Part shown: piece after piece, positions 36,809-44,818 of the stretch
Layout: every line of letters begins with the position of its first letter
Numbering within the stretch: the stretch's first letter is position 1
Assembly (NCBI GenBank): GCA_934555895.1
Contig: CAKTFH010000004.1
Span: forward strand, 39,878 to 103,877
DNA length: 64,000 nucleotides
From: an uncultured Muribaculaceae bacterium
GTDB taxonomy: Bacteria > Bacteroidota > Bacteroidia > Bacteroidales > Muribaculaceae
Reading direction: 5' to 3'
Position numbers and translations under genes: made by a program
The notes under the pieces: model-generated
The model's input: only the letters and a program-made list of their open reading frames with translations
Told to the model about the DNA's origin: nothing
Databases searched by the model: none

Positions 36809-39658
36809 TCAGGACCGTGGTGCAAGTTTCGGAGCAAGATATCGTGCGGTATGCGAAGCCGGGCAAGCGGCCACCTCCTCGGGTGTACCGGCTACTACGA
36901 GAGAGCCTCCGTCGGCTCCGCCCTCCGGGCCGAGGTCAATCACATGGTCGGCCGATTTTATCACATCCATGTTGTGCTCGATGATTATCACCGTGTGGCC
37001 GCGGGCTATGAGGCGGTTGAACGAGTCCATGAGCATGTTTATGTCGTGGAAATGCAGCCCGGTGGTGGGTTCGTCGAAGATGAACATGGTGGGCACCTGC
37101 TTGTCGAGCGAGAGATAGTAGGCGAGCTTCACGCGCTGGTTTTCGCCGCCCGAGAGGGTCGATGACGACTGCCCGAGCTTGATGTAGCCGAGGCCTACAT
37201 CCTGAAGCGGCTTGAGCTGGCGCACTATGCGCCGCTCGCTCGCGCCGTCGGTCTCCGAAAAAAACTCTATGGCTTGGTTCACCGTCATCTCGAGCACATC
37301 GTAGATGTTTTTACCGCGGTATTCCACATCGAGCACATCGCGCTTGAAGCGTTTGCCGCCGCATGCTTCGCAGGGAATGGTGATATCGGCCATGAACTGC
37401 ATCTCGATGGTGATTTTGCCTTCGCCTTTGCACTCTTCGCAGCGGCCTCCCTCAGCGTTGAACGAGAAATAGGCAGGCGAAAATCCCATCTGCTTTGCCG
37501 CCTGCTGGGCGGCAAAAAGCTGGCGGATTTCGTCGTAGGCCTTGAGGTAGGTGGCGGCATTGGAGCGGGTGGATTTGCCTATTGGGTTCTGGTCGACAAA
37601 CTCCACGGCGCCTATACGGCGCATATCGCCGCGCAGTTCCTTGAAGGCTCCCGGAGCGTCGGTGGCTTCGCCGAGTTCTCGCAGCATGGCGCGGTATAGT
37701 ATATCGCGCACGAGGGTGGATTTGCCAGAGCCGCTCACGCCAGTGACGGCGGTGATGACTCCAAGCGGGAATTTCACATCGATTCCCTTGAGGTTATGTT
37801 CCATCGCGCCCTTCACCTCGATGTAGCTGTTCCAGCGGCGGCGCGAGGAGGGGAGGGGTATGGCCATCTTACCGGTGAGATATTTTGCCGTATAACTGCG
37901 CTCTGCGTTGCCAAGACCCGACAGGGGACCCTCATACACTATCTCTCCGCCGAGGCGGCCTGCATCAGGGCCCACATCTATTATCCAGTCGGCAGCCTCC
38001 ATGATTTCCTCGTCGTGCTCCACCACTACCACCGTGTTGCCGAGCGAGCGCAGGTGGCGCAGCACGCCTATAAGCTTCTGGGTGTCGCGTGAGTGGAGGC
38101 CGATGCTCGGTTCGTCGAGGATATAGAGCGACCCTATTAGCGACGAACCGAGCGATGTGGCGAGGTTTATGCGCTGGCTCTCGCCGCCCGACAGCGTGGA
38201 GCTGAGGCGGTCGAGTGTGAGGTATTCGAGACCTACATCCATCAGGAAGCCGAGTCGGTTGCGTATCTCAGTGAGCAGCCTCTTCGCCACAGCGGCGTCG
38301 GTGTCGTTGAGCTCGAGGTTGTCGAACCACTGCATGAGGTCTTTCACCGGCATCTCCACGAGGTCGGAGATGGTCTTGCCACCGACCTTCACATACAGCG
38401 CTTCGGGGCGCAGACGCTTGCCGTGGCATTCGGGGCACACGGTCTTGCCGCGGTAGCGGGCCATCATCACACGATACTGCACCTTGTACTGGTTCTGCTC
38501 CACTATCTTGAAGAATCCGTCGATGCCAGAGAAGCCTTTGCCGCCGTGCCACAGCAGGTCTTTGTCGCGCTGGCTAAGCTCACAATATGGTTTGTGGATG
38601 GGGAATCCGGTCTGGGCGGCCACATGGATGAACTCTCGTTTCCATTCGCTCATCTTCTCGCCGCGCCAGCAGGCCACCGCATCCTCATAGACCGAAAGAG
38701 CCGGGTTCGGTATCACAAGGCGCTCGTCGATGCCGATGCATTTGCCGAATCCCTCGCAGCGCGGGCATGCTCCGTAGGGGTTGTTGAAGTTGAAAAGCAG
38801 GTCGGTGGGCTGCAGGAAGGTGATGCCGTCGGCCTCGAAACGTTTTGAGAATTCATGGCGACGCACACCGCCTTCGGGTGCCCAGGCCACAAGGGTGAGG
38901 CTCTCGCCACCTTCGAAGAAGGCAGTCTCGCACGAGTCGGCTAGACGCGAGTTCTCGTCGGGGTCGGAGCTTACCGCCAGGCGGTCGATGAGAAGCTCAT
39001 ATCCGGGATTGGTCTTGGGCACCTTGGGAGCGTCGAGAATGTCGCGGAACGAGACGAATGCGCCGTCGCGGTACAGGCGCGAGTAGCCGCCCTTTTCAAG
39101 CACCTCGAGATGCTCGGCCAGAGTGCGCCCCTGCGGCAGAAGCAGCGGCGCCACTACGGCGATGCGGGTGCCTTCGGGATAGCTGTGGGCCGCGGCCACC
39201 ACATCGGCCACGGTGTGGCGGCGCACTTCGGTGCCGCTCACGGGCGAAAAGGTGTGGCCCACGCGGCTGAAAAGCAGGCGCAGGTAGTCGTATATCTCTG
39301 TAGAGGTGCCCACTGTGCTTCGGGGATTGCGTGTGTTCACCTTCTGCTCTATGGCGATGGCGGGCGGGAGTCCCTTTATGAAATCGGCCTCGGGCTTCTG
39401 CATCTTGCCTAAGAACTGGCGCGCATAGGCCGAAAGGCTCTCTACATACCGTCGCTGGCCTTCGGCATAGACCGTGTCGAAGGCCAGCGACGATTTGCCC
39501 GAACCGCTCAGGCCGGTGACCACCACGAGCTTGCCGCGCGGTATGGTCACATCGATATTCTTAAGATTGTTCACCCTGGCGCCTTTCACTACGATGCTGC
39601 CTTCGTCGGCAACAGTGGCGACAGGAGAGGATATGGTATGTTTCGGTTTTGCAGACAT
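36809..39658 (-). CDS. uvrA: Excinuclease ABC subunit A
   Basis: A 949-residue damage-recognition ATPase of nucleotide excision repair. It has two ABC modules, the first Walker A being [12 protein letters not shown] (about 49-60) and the second [13 protein letters not shown] signatures LSGGESQRI and LSGGENQRV are both present. Zinc-binding Cys pairs include [18 protein letters not shown] and the pairs CEEC and CEACGGKR. Insertion and UvrB-binding regions appear intact and the length is normal. It is convergent with nuoN and has its own promoter. Confidence 0.97.
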   Translation of the reverse strand: MSAKPKHTISSPVATVADEGSIVVKGARVNNLKNIDVTIPRGKLVVVTGLSGSGKSSLAFDTVYAEGQRRYVESLSAYARQFLGKMQKPEADFIKGLPPAIAIEQKVNTRNPRSTVGTSTEIYDYLRLLFSRVGHTFSPVSGTEVRRHTVADVVAAAHSYPEGTRIAVVAPLLLPQGRTLAEHLEVLEKGGYSRLYRDGAFVSFRDILDAPKVPKTNPGYELLIDRLAVSSDPDENSRLADSCETAFFEGGESLTLVAWAPEGGVRRHEFSKRFEADGITFLQPTDLLFNFNNPYGACPRCEGFGKCIGIDERLVIPNPALSVYEDAVACWRGEKMSEWKREFIHVAAQTGFPIHKPYCELSQRDKDLLWHGGKGFSGIDGFFKIVEQNQYKVQYRVMMARYRGKTVCPECHGKRLRPEALYVKVGGKTISDLVEMPVKDLMQWFDNLELNDTDAAVAKRLLTEIRNRLGFLMDVGLEYLTLDRLSSTLSGGESQRINLATSLGSSLIGSLYILDEPSIGLHSRDTQKLIGVLRHLRSLGNTVVVVEHDEEIMEAADWIIDVGPDAGRLGGEIVYEGPLSGLGNAERSYTAKYLTGKMAIPLPSSRRRWNSYIEVKGAMEHNLKGIDVKFPLGVITAVTGVSGSGKSTLVRDILYRAMLRELGEATDAPGAFKELRGDMRRIGAVEFVDQNPIGKSTRSNAATYLKAYDEIRQLFAAQQAAKQMGFSPAYFSFNAEGGRCEECKGEGKITIEMQFMADITIPCEACGGKRFKRDVLDVEYRGKNIYDVLEMTVNQAIEFFSETDGASERRIVRQLKPLQDVGLGYIKLGQSSSTLSGGENQRVKLAYYLSLDKQVPTMFIFDEPTTGLHFHDINMLMDSFNRLIARGHTVIIIEHNMDVIKSADHVIDLGPEGGADGGSLVVAGTPEEVAACPASHTARYLAPKLAPRS

Positions 39659-39724
39659 CAGTCGATACTGAGGAAAGTTAGTCTAATTTGCTTAAAAATG
39701 GGTATTCCGGGATGATTTAACCTA

Positions 39725-39732
39725 CAAAGTTA
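39725..39732 (-). promoter_or_regulatory. -7 promoter element of uvrA
   Basis: The minus strand reads TAACTTTG. The predicted start is near 39718, giving a leader of about 60 bases. No LexA-type palindrome is obvious. Confidence 0.6.
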
Positions 39733-39775
39733 ATTATTTCGGGATGCTTATCGAAAAGCATTAAGATTCTTTTGC

Positions 39776-39783
39776 TATTTTTG
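39776..39783 (+). promoter_or_regulatory. -7 promoter element of the YtxH operon
   Basis: TATTTTTG fits TAnnTTTG. No matching -33 TTTG is seen. The leader to the first YtxH gene would be about 118 bases. Confidence 0.5.
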
Positions 39784-39907
39784 CCTTATGAAGACAACCT
39801 GGCAACAGGCAGGTTGATAAACCTCTCAGATTTTCCCGAACATTTGCTTCAGCAGGGCGTTATTCTTTTGATGAACCACATAAAAACTTAACAACAAATA
39901 TTCAATT

Positions 39908-40105
39908 ATGAAAAACTTAGACATTGTGATGGCTGTGATAGGCGGCGCTCTGGTGGGTGCTTCGCTCGGTCTGCTTTTCGCTCCCCAGAAGGGAGAGGAT
40001 ACACGCGATGATATACTCGAGTATCTCGAGAAAAAGGGCATAAAAATAAAACGCTCCAAGCTCGATCGCCTTGTGGACGAACTAAAGGAAGAAATCGCCG
40101 AATAA
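39908..40105 (+). CDS. YtxH domain protein (first copy)
   Basis: A 65-residue protein with one glycine-rich membrane helix followed by the YtxH signature GLLFAPQKGEDTRDDILEYL (about 22-41), then a charged amphipathic helix. YtxH proteins are small membrane-anchored proteins linked to general stress; their biochemical role is not known. It is the first of two tandem copies. The operon continues with a holin-like protein and an unknown. Confidence 0.85.
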   Translation: MKNLDIVMAVIGGALVGASLGLLFAPQKGEDTRDDILEYLEKKGIKIKRSKLDRLVDELKEEIAE

Positions 40106-40158
40106 GCATTCCTTCTTATAATCAATAACAATATCTTACGCTTTAAATTCATACAAAT

Positions 40159-40365
40159 ATGAGATCATTGAATCTGCTTTATGCATTTATCGGCGGTGCC
40201 ATAGTGGGTGCCGGAGCCGCTCTGCTTTTTGCACCTGAAAAAGGTGATGAATTCCGCGCTCAGATACGTGCACTTCTTGCAAAATACGGTATCTGCGCCG
40301 GCAAGAAGGAAGAAGAAATAGAGGAAATCATTGACGAAATAGCCGAGGAAATCAAAAAATCCTGA
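40159..40365 (+). CDS. YtxH domain protein (second copy)
   Basis: A 68-residue paralogue of the preceding gene. It has a glycine-rich helix with GGAIVGAGAALLFAPEKGDE (about 12-31), followed by a C-terminal helix rich in Glu and Lys (EEEIEEIIDEIAEEIKKS). The membrane anchor and the FAPxKG turn are shared with the first copy; the C-terminal helix is more acidic. The tandem arrangement suggests duplication or heteromer formation. Confidence 0.85.
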   Translation: MRSLNLLYAFIGGAIVGAGAALLFAPEKGDEFRAQIRALLAKYGICAGKKEEEIEEIIDEIAEEIKKS

Positions 40366-40488
40366 GAAAATCCTACGACATGAAAGTGATGCGGGAGGGC
40401 ATGGTACCTTTTCCGCATCGCTCCTTATTCTGCAATTCCCCGGACCGGGCATCCAGGCCGGTTGTCACGTTTTATCAGCTTATTGTTT

Positions 40489-40860
40489 ATGAAAGGTTTA
40501 CCTCACTCTGTGGGTGCGATAAAAAAGATGCTCATGCGTCTGCTGCGGTTATATGTGTCGGAAGTGCGCCTCACGGTGGCTGAAAAGCTCACGGTGGTGT
40601 TCGCCGGGGCTGTGATACTGTTAATTCTGCTCGTGCTTGGTGTTTTTGCCCTTGCATTTCTTTCGGGAGCTCTTGTGTCGGCTCTGGCTCTGGTGCTTCC
40701 CCAGTGGGCATGCTATCTCATTTGTTTCGGACTGTTCGTGGTGCTTATGGTGATAGTGATGGGCATGAGGCGTGTGCTGATAATAGACCCTATTGCACGG
40801 TTTGTGAGCCGTCTGGTATTTGACCATGACGAGACCTCCGACTCTGTAAGCGAAAAGTGA
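40489..40860 (+). CDS. Phage holin family/holin-X-like membrane protein
   Basis: A 123-residue membrane protein. The basic amphipathic N-terminus (MKGLPHSVGAIKKMLMRLLRL) is followed by two long hydrophobic helices (about 40-65 and 70-92) separated by a short turn, then a charged C-terminus (DHDETSDSVSEK). This layout matches the PF07332-type holin-X/YqjE-like family, which despite its name is usually a cellular envelope or stress protein. The ATG at 40489 was chosen over an upstream in-frame TTG. It follows the YtxH pair and precedes a small gene, an arrangement also known from other Bacteroidales. Confidence 0.78.
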   Translation: MKGLPHSVGAIKKMLMRLLRLYVSEVRLTVAEKLTVVFAGAVILLILLVLGVFALAFLSGALVSALALVLPQWACYLICFGLFVVLMVIVMGMRRVLIIDPIARFVSRLVFDHDETSDSVSEK

Positions 40861-40893
40861 TATGAGAATCTCTACACAACTACTATAGGATAA

Positions 40894-41196
40894 ATGACAC
40901 GCCATCGACACAATAAGCAGATTCAGGAAACCACTATGGTAATTCCGGCAGCCCCTTTCCGCGGCTACACTCTCGAGGAGATACGTTACCGCCGCATGGT
41001 CAACGGCCTCAAAATCGAAGTGGCCAAAGAGCGCCTTATGCTCCTGACTTCGTCGCAGTTCAGAAGTGAATCGGACGCCGTATCCGGAGCTGTGACCAAC
41101 TTCCAGCAGGTGATGAAATGGGCCGACATAGCCCTTGCGGCATATTCCGTAGGGCGTCGTGTGTTCTCGTTCTTCCGGCGCTTCCGCAACAGCTGA
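40894..41196 (+). CDS. Small unknown protein of the YtxH/holin operon
   Basis: A 100-residue basic protein. It has an N-terminal segment GYTLEEIRYRRMVNGLKIEV (about 24-43) that resembles a short helical motif, and a moderately hydrophobic C-terminus (ADIALAAYSVGRRVFSFFRR, about 77-96) that could sit at the membrane surface. No family is recognised with certainty. A second start at 40936 (MVIPAAPF) is possible. Its place at the end of the operon, 33 bases after the holin-like gene, suggests it works with the YtxH proteins at the inner membrane. Confidence 0.65.
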   Translation: MTRHRHNKQIQETTMVIPAAPFRGYTLEEIRYRRMVNGLKIEVAKERLMLLTSSQFRSESDAVSGAVTNFQQVMKWADIALAAYSVGRRVFSFFRRFRNS

Positions 41197-41278
41197 AGGG
41201 CGGAGGGACTCAGAATCGGCCCCGAAGCGGATTTTTATATTTATTAAGGATTATTTTCCGTATTAGCGGAAAAAGCAG

Positions 41279-41286
41279 TAATTTTG
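41279..41286 (+). promoter_or_regulatory. -7 promoter element of the AspT-like transporter
   Basis: TAATTTTG fits TAnnTTTG. A TTTTC around 41254 is a weak -33 candidate. The leader to the ATG at 41416 is about 123 bases. Confidence 0.55.
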
Positions 41287-41415
41287 CAGCGCAATCAGCC
41301 GTGTGTGCATGGCATTGATGGCGCTGCATTTTTTTGCGTTGCAGCGGTTCCTGTAGGCCACGCTCCTGTAATCAGAGAATTACAAAGTTGTTATATATAT
41401 TTTATTTCTAAGGTA

Positions 41416-43077
41416 ATGGACTTTTTGTCAGAACTGCTGCTTCCGGGCAACACTTCACTTGCCTCCACTCTGGTGCTCCTGTCATTTGTGATAGCTGTGG
41501 GCATCTATCTGGGTAAGATTCGTTTTTGGGGTGTGTCGCTCGGTGTGACATTTGTGCTTTTTGTGGGTATTGTTATGGGCCATTTCGGTTACGAAATTCA
41601 GCCGGAGGTGCTGAAATTCGTCAGGGAATTCGGTCTTATTCTGTTCATCTTCGCCATCGGTCTGCAGGTGGGTCCCGGTTTCTTCTCCTCGTTCAAGAAG
41701 GGAGGTATCAGGCTCAACATGCTTGCCGTGCTCGGCATAGTGCTCAATGTCGCTATTGTGCTTGCCATCTATTTCGCCGACGGCACGACCTCCATCTCTG
41801 CTCTTGTGGGCGTGATGTCGGGAGCCGTGACCAACACTCCCGGTCTGGCCGCCGCCCAGCAGGCTGCCACCGCTCCCGGCGATGTCGACCTCATGTCGAT
41901 GGGCTATGCGGCCGCCTATCCTCTGGGTGTGCTCGGTATCATCCTCTCGATACTTCTTACAAAGGCTATCTTCGGTGTGAAAATCGACGATGAGGTCAAG
42001 GAAATAGAGCGTGAGACTGAAGAAAGTCAGGTAAAACCTTATCTCGCAAGCTATGAGGTCGTCAACTCGCTGATAAACGGCAAGACACTGCTTCAGCTTC
42101 ATGAAATAATCCACTGCGACTTCGTGGTGAGCCGTCTTATGGACAACGATGGCAAAATCGTAATTCCTAAGTCAAGTACCCAGATACATGTGGGAGACAA
42201 GCTGTATGTGGTGATGGCTCCCCAAGACGAACCCAGTTTCTCGGCCGTGCTCGGACACCCCATTGAAATGGGCGATGACGAGTGGAACGAGGTGGCTCCG
42301 GCCGATGTGGTTTCGCGTCGCATTCTCATCACCCAGAGTAAATACAATGGTGTGGCTCTCGGTGCACTGCGTCTGCACAAGGGTTATAACCTCAACTGCA
42401 CCCGTGTGAACCGTGCCGGTGTTGACCTTCTCGCTTCTCCCGGTTTGCGTCTGCAGATGGGCGACCGCATCACCGTGGTGGGCGAGCTTAACGATATCGA
42501 CCGCCTCGCCTCGAAGCTAGGCAACTCGATGAAGCGTCTCAACCAGCCGAACCTCGTGACCATCTTCATCGGTATCCTATTCGGTATTATCGTGGGTTCG
42601 ATCAACGTGGGTTTCGGCATGAAGCTTGGTCTGGCCGGCGGTCCTCTTGTTGTGGCCATCATACTGAGCCGATTCGGATATAAGGTAAAACTTGTCACCT
42701 ATACCTCTTCATCGGCATCGCTGATGCTTCGCGAACTCGGCATATGTCTCTTCCTCGCGGCAGTGGGAGTTGGAGCCGGCAAGGGATTTGCCGCCACGGT
42801 TTTCAACTACACCGGTATGTGGTGGGTGATCTGGGGCTTCATCATCACATTCGTGCCTCTGATGATTGTGGGCTGTATAGCCCGCGGTGTCTACAAAATC
42901 AATTTCCTCACCATCATGGGTATGATGTCGGGCGGCTACACCGACCCGCCAGCCCTTGCCTATGCCAACAACTCCACCGGCAGCGATGCTCCGGCCGTGG
43001 CTTACTCCACGGTGTATCCTCTCACCATGTTCCTCCGTGTGGTGGCGGCGCAGGCTCTGGTGCTTGCACTTGCATAA
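41416..43077 (+). CDS. AspT/YidE/YbjL-type transporter with RCK_C domains
   Basis: A 553-residue inner-membrane protein with two related membrane halves around cytoplasmic TrkA_C (RCK_C) regulatory domains (about 190-360). The family hallmarks are FAIGLQVGPGFFSSFKKGG in the first half and the paired loops SGAVTNTPGLAAAQQA and SGGYTDPPALAYANNS, which are the repeated substrate loops of aspartate:alanine exchangers. The RCK_C domains suggest ligand control. The substrate is not predictable from sequence. The ATG at 41416 gives the standard start; the frame is open further upstream, through the promoter leader. The next gene begins four bases after the stop. Confidence 0.88.
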   Translation: MDFLSELLLPGNTSLASTLVLLSFVIAVGIYLGKIRFWGVSLGVTFVLFVGIVMGHFGYEIQPEVLKFVREFGLILFIFAIGLQVGPGFFSSFKKGGIRLNMLAVLGIVLNVAIVLAIYFADGTTSISALVGVMSGAVTNTPGLAAAQQAATAPGDVDLMSMGYAAAYPLGVLGIILSILLTKAIFGVKIDDEVKEIERETEESQVKPYLASYEVVNSLINGKTLLQLHEIIHCDFVVSRLMDNDGKIVIPKSSTQIHVGDKLYVVMAPQDEPSFSAVLGHPIEMGDDEWNEVAPADVVSRRILITQSKYNGVALGALRLHKGYNLNCTRVNRAGVDLLASPGLRLQMGDRITVVGELNDIDRLASKLGNSMKRLNQPNLVTIFIGILFGIIVGSINVGFGMKLGLAGGPLVVAIILSRFGYKVKLVTYTSSSASLMLRELGICLFLAAVGVGAGKGFAATVFNYTGMWWVIWGFIITFVPLMIVGCIARGVYKINFLTIMGMMSGGYTDPPALAYANNSTGSDAPAVAYSTVYPLTMFLRVVAAQALVLALA

Positions 43078-43080
43078 CAG

Positions 43081-43542
43081 GTGGAGCTCTTTTCTACTGA
43101 ATTTTATGTTCTCATGCTCACAGTGGCAGCGTGCTGTGTGGGCCTGATAGTGAAGCCGGGGCGGCGAGGGCAGGCAGAGACCTCCTTCGCCGCCGCCCTC
43201 ACGCTTGACAGTGACAATGCCGAGCCCGAGACGCCCCGTGTGGAGCTGCGGTGCCTCGACAACGGCAGCCTGCTGCTGCGCCGCTGCGGACTGACGGGGC
43301 TTACCGACACCGCAGTCGTGGCACTGGCTATAACCCGCATCGGATTCGACCTCGAGATAGAGGAGCGCGTGACACCCGGCCGCGGAGGGGCCGATATAGA
43401 CCGGGCTACCTTTATTATCGGTGATCTCGGTGCCGAGCGTTACCATATCAAATACAACGCCTCGCAGTCGTCGCTCTTTATGGCGACCTCTTTTACTCTA
43501 AAGCCGGGAGTGCATAAAACATGCATACTTTCAAAAATGTGA
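43081..43542 (+). CDS. Membrane-anchored small protein coupled to the AspT-like transporter
   Basis: A 153-residue protein starting at GTG 43081, three bases after the transporter stop, so translation is probably coupled. One N-terminal hydrophobic helix (about 8-24) is followed by PGRRGQAE. The soluble part has a beta-rich pattern (VELRCLDNGSLLLRRCGLTG, about 54-73) and ends in basic residues. No family is recognised with confidence. The coding pattern and close spacing support a real gene; an accessory or regulatory role for the transporter is inferred. Confidence 0.7.
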   Translation: MELFSTEFYVLMLTVAACCVGLIVKPGRRGQAETSFAAALTLDSDNAEPETPRVELRCLDNGSLLLRRCGLTGLTDTAVVALAITRIGFDLEIEERVTPGRGGADIDRATFIIGDLGAERYHIKYNASQSSLFMATSFTLKPGVHKTCILSKM

Positions 43543-43633
43543 GTTTTTAACTGATTTATGGTCGTTTTGGGGTAAATCGCGTATTGTTAACATTTGTTAA
43601 CTATAAATTAGAACTCTTTTTAAGATTCGTTTG

Positions 43634-43641
43634 TAACTTTG
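43634..43641 (+). promoter_or_regulatory. -7 promoter element of the barrel protein gene
   Basis: TAACTTTG fits TAnnTTTG. The start would be near 43648, giving a long AT-rich leader of about 145 bases. Upstream, GTTAAC occurs twice at 43586-43591 and 43596-43601, a possible operator. The 250-base gap holds no gene. Confidence 0.6.
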
Positions 43642-43792
43642 CTTTGTAAATGTAAAGGAACGTGAATAAAGTTTCCTTTATGTCGACATCAAAATGCTAT
43701 ATCATAGGGCATTGATGATATGGATATGAATTTTTATAACCGCACTTTTATCTGCTAATCAATTTCAATTCATTTTTATAATTAAACCAATT

Positions 43793-44524
43793 ATGAAACT
43801 TTACAAAACCATCGCACTTTGCGGCGTTCTGGCATTTGCTGCCAACGCACAGGCTGAAGAATCTTATGCTCCTCAGGAAGGTGATTTCAGCATCGAACTT
43901 CAGTTCAATCCCTTCTCGAACAACTTCAAGACATTCCAGATTGACCAGCTCACCGGTCGCTATATGTTCTCCGATAACGACGCTCTCCGTTTCGGCATCG
44001 GTTTCGGCGTGAACAGCGACAAACTCACTCCTGCTCCTGATGCAGAAGGTTATGAGAGCTGGGGCAAGAGCAACACCGGCAACTTCTCGATCGACCTCGG
44101 CTACGAGCGTCACTTCTACTCGAACGGCCGCATCGACCTCTATGCAGGCGCAGGCCTTGGCTACCGCTTTGACAGCGCTTCCGGCAAAACTTACTACAAA
44201 GAGGAGGGTGAGGAGCCTATCGAGAAGAAATTCCACAACCAGGGTATCACAATCAATGAGGATGGTGATGTGCACGCTACCGGCGACCGCACCGGTCACA
44301 CTTTCCGTGTAAAGGCTTTCACCGGCATCGACTTCTACGTATACCGTGGTCTCTATCTGGGCGCTGAGCTCGGCATCCGTTTCCAGTGCACCTCTTATCC
44401 CGGTATCTACACCGAGACTAAAGCCAACGGCGAGACTGTTGAGAGCGAGAAAGTAAACAAAGTCACCGGCATCGCATTCAACACTCTTTGCGAGCCCGCT
44501 CTTCGTCTTGGCTGGAAGTTCTGA
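43793..44524 (+). CDS. Outer-membrane beta-barrel protein
   Basis: A 243-residue exported protein with a signal peptide (about 1-20, ending AQAEE). It has regular amphipathic strands, such as ALRFGIGFGVNSD and LYAGAGLGYRF, and ends in an aromatic residue (LRLGWKF), the usual signal for BamA. The pattern fits a small 8-10 strand barrel of the OmpW/OmpA-barrel type. It is monocistronic, with its own promoter and terminator. Confidence 0.82.
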   Translation: MKLYKTIALCGVLAFAANAQAEESYAPQEGDFSIELQFNPFSNNFKTFQIDQLTGRYMFSDNDALRFGIGFGVNSDKLTPAPDAEGYESWGKSNTGNFSIDLGYERHFYSNGRIDLYAGAGLGYRFDSASGKTYYKEEGEEPIEKKFHNQGITINEDGDVHATGDRTGHTFRVKAFTGIDFYVYRGLYLGAELGIRFQCTSYPGIYTETKANGETVESEKVNKVTGIAFNTLCEPALRLGWKF

Positions 44525-44586
44525 TTATGCGCCGGACCGCTCTAAACCGGCCACGGCATAATCAATCAGGCTAAAACCTATAATTG

Positions 44587-44622
44587 CTCCCTGTCGCAAG
44601 TCATGCGGCAGGGAGTTTTTTT
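44587..44622 (+). terminator. Terminator of the barrel protein gene
   Basis: CTCCCTGTCGC at 44587-44597 pairs with GCGGCAGGGAG at 44605-44615 (11 bp, one G-U pair). TTTTTTT follows. Confidence 0.9.
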
Positions 44623-44682
44623 ATCCGGTGCAGTGAAAGTCAGTTGCCATGGGAATAGATGAATTTCTATTGTGCTGAAGTT

Positions 44683-44713
44683 TTTGTGTTACGGCTGAAA
44701 ATATGTAACTTTG
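44683..44713 (+). promoter_or_regulatory. Promoter of the GH127-type gene
   Basis: TTTG at 44683-44686 and TAACTTTG at 44706-44713 have a 19-base spacer, an exact match to the Bacteroidetes primary promoter. The predicted start is near 44720 and the leader about 99 bases. Confidence 0.8.
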
Positions 44714-44818
44714 CGAAAATCTCTCGGTTGAGGCCCCCAAGCAGTGGCTTTATGCCGGAACTTTCGCCCTCTGTGCGGCTTAAACACGAATTACCTAATC
44801 ATAAAATATCTAAACCTC

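Noticed and set aside
40489..40860. Prophage remnant because of the holin-like protein
   Set aside because: No other phage genes are nearby and the family is commonly chromosomal next to YtxH genes.
41284..41415. 44-residue N-terminal extension of the AspT-like transporter
   Set aside because: It starts inside the -7 promoter element; the family start MDFLSELLLP begins at 41416.
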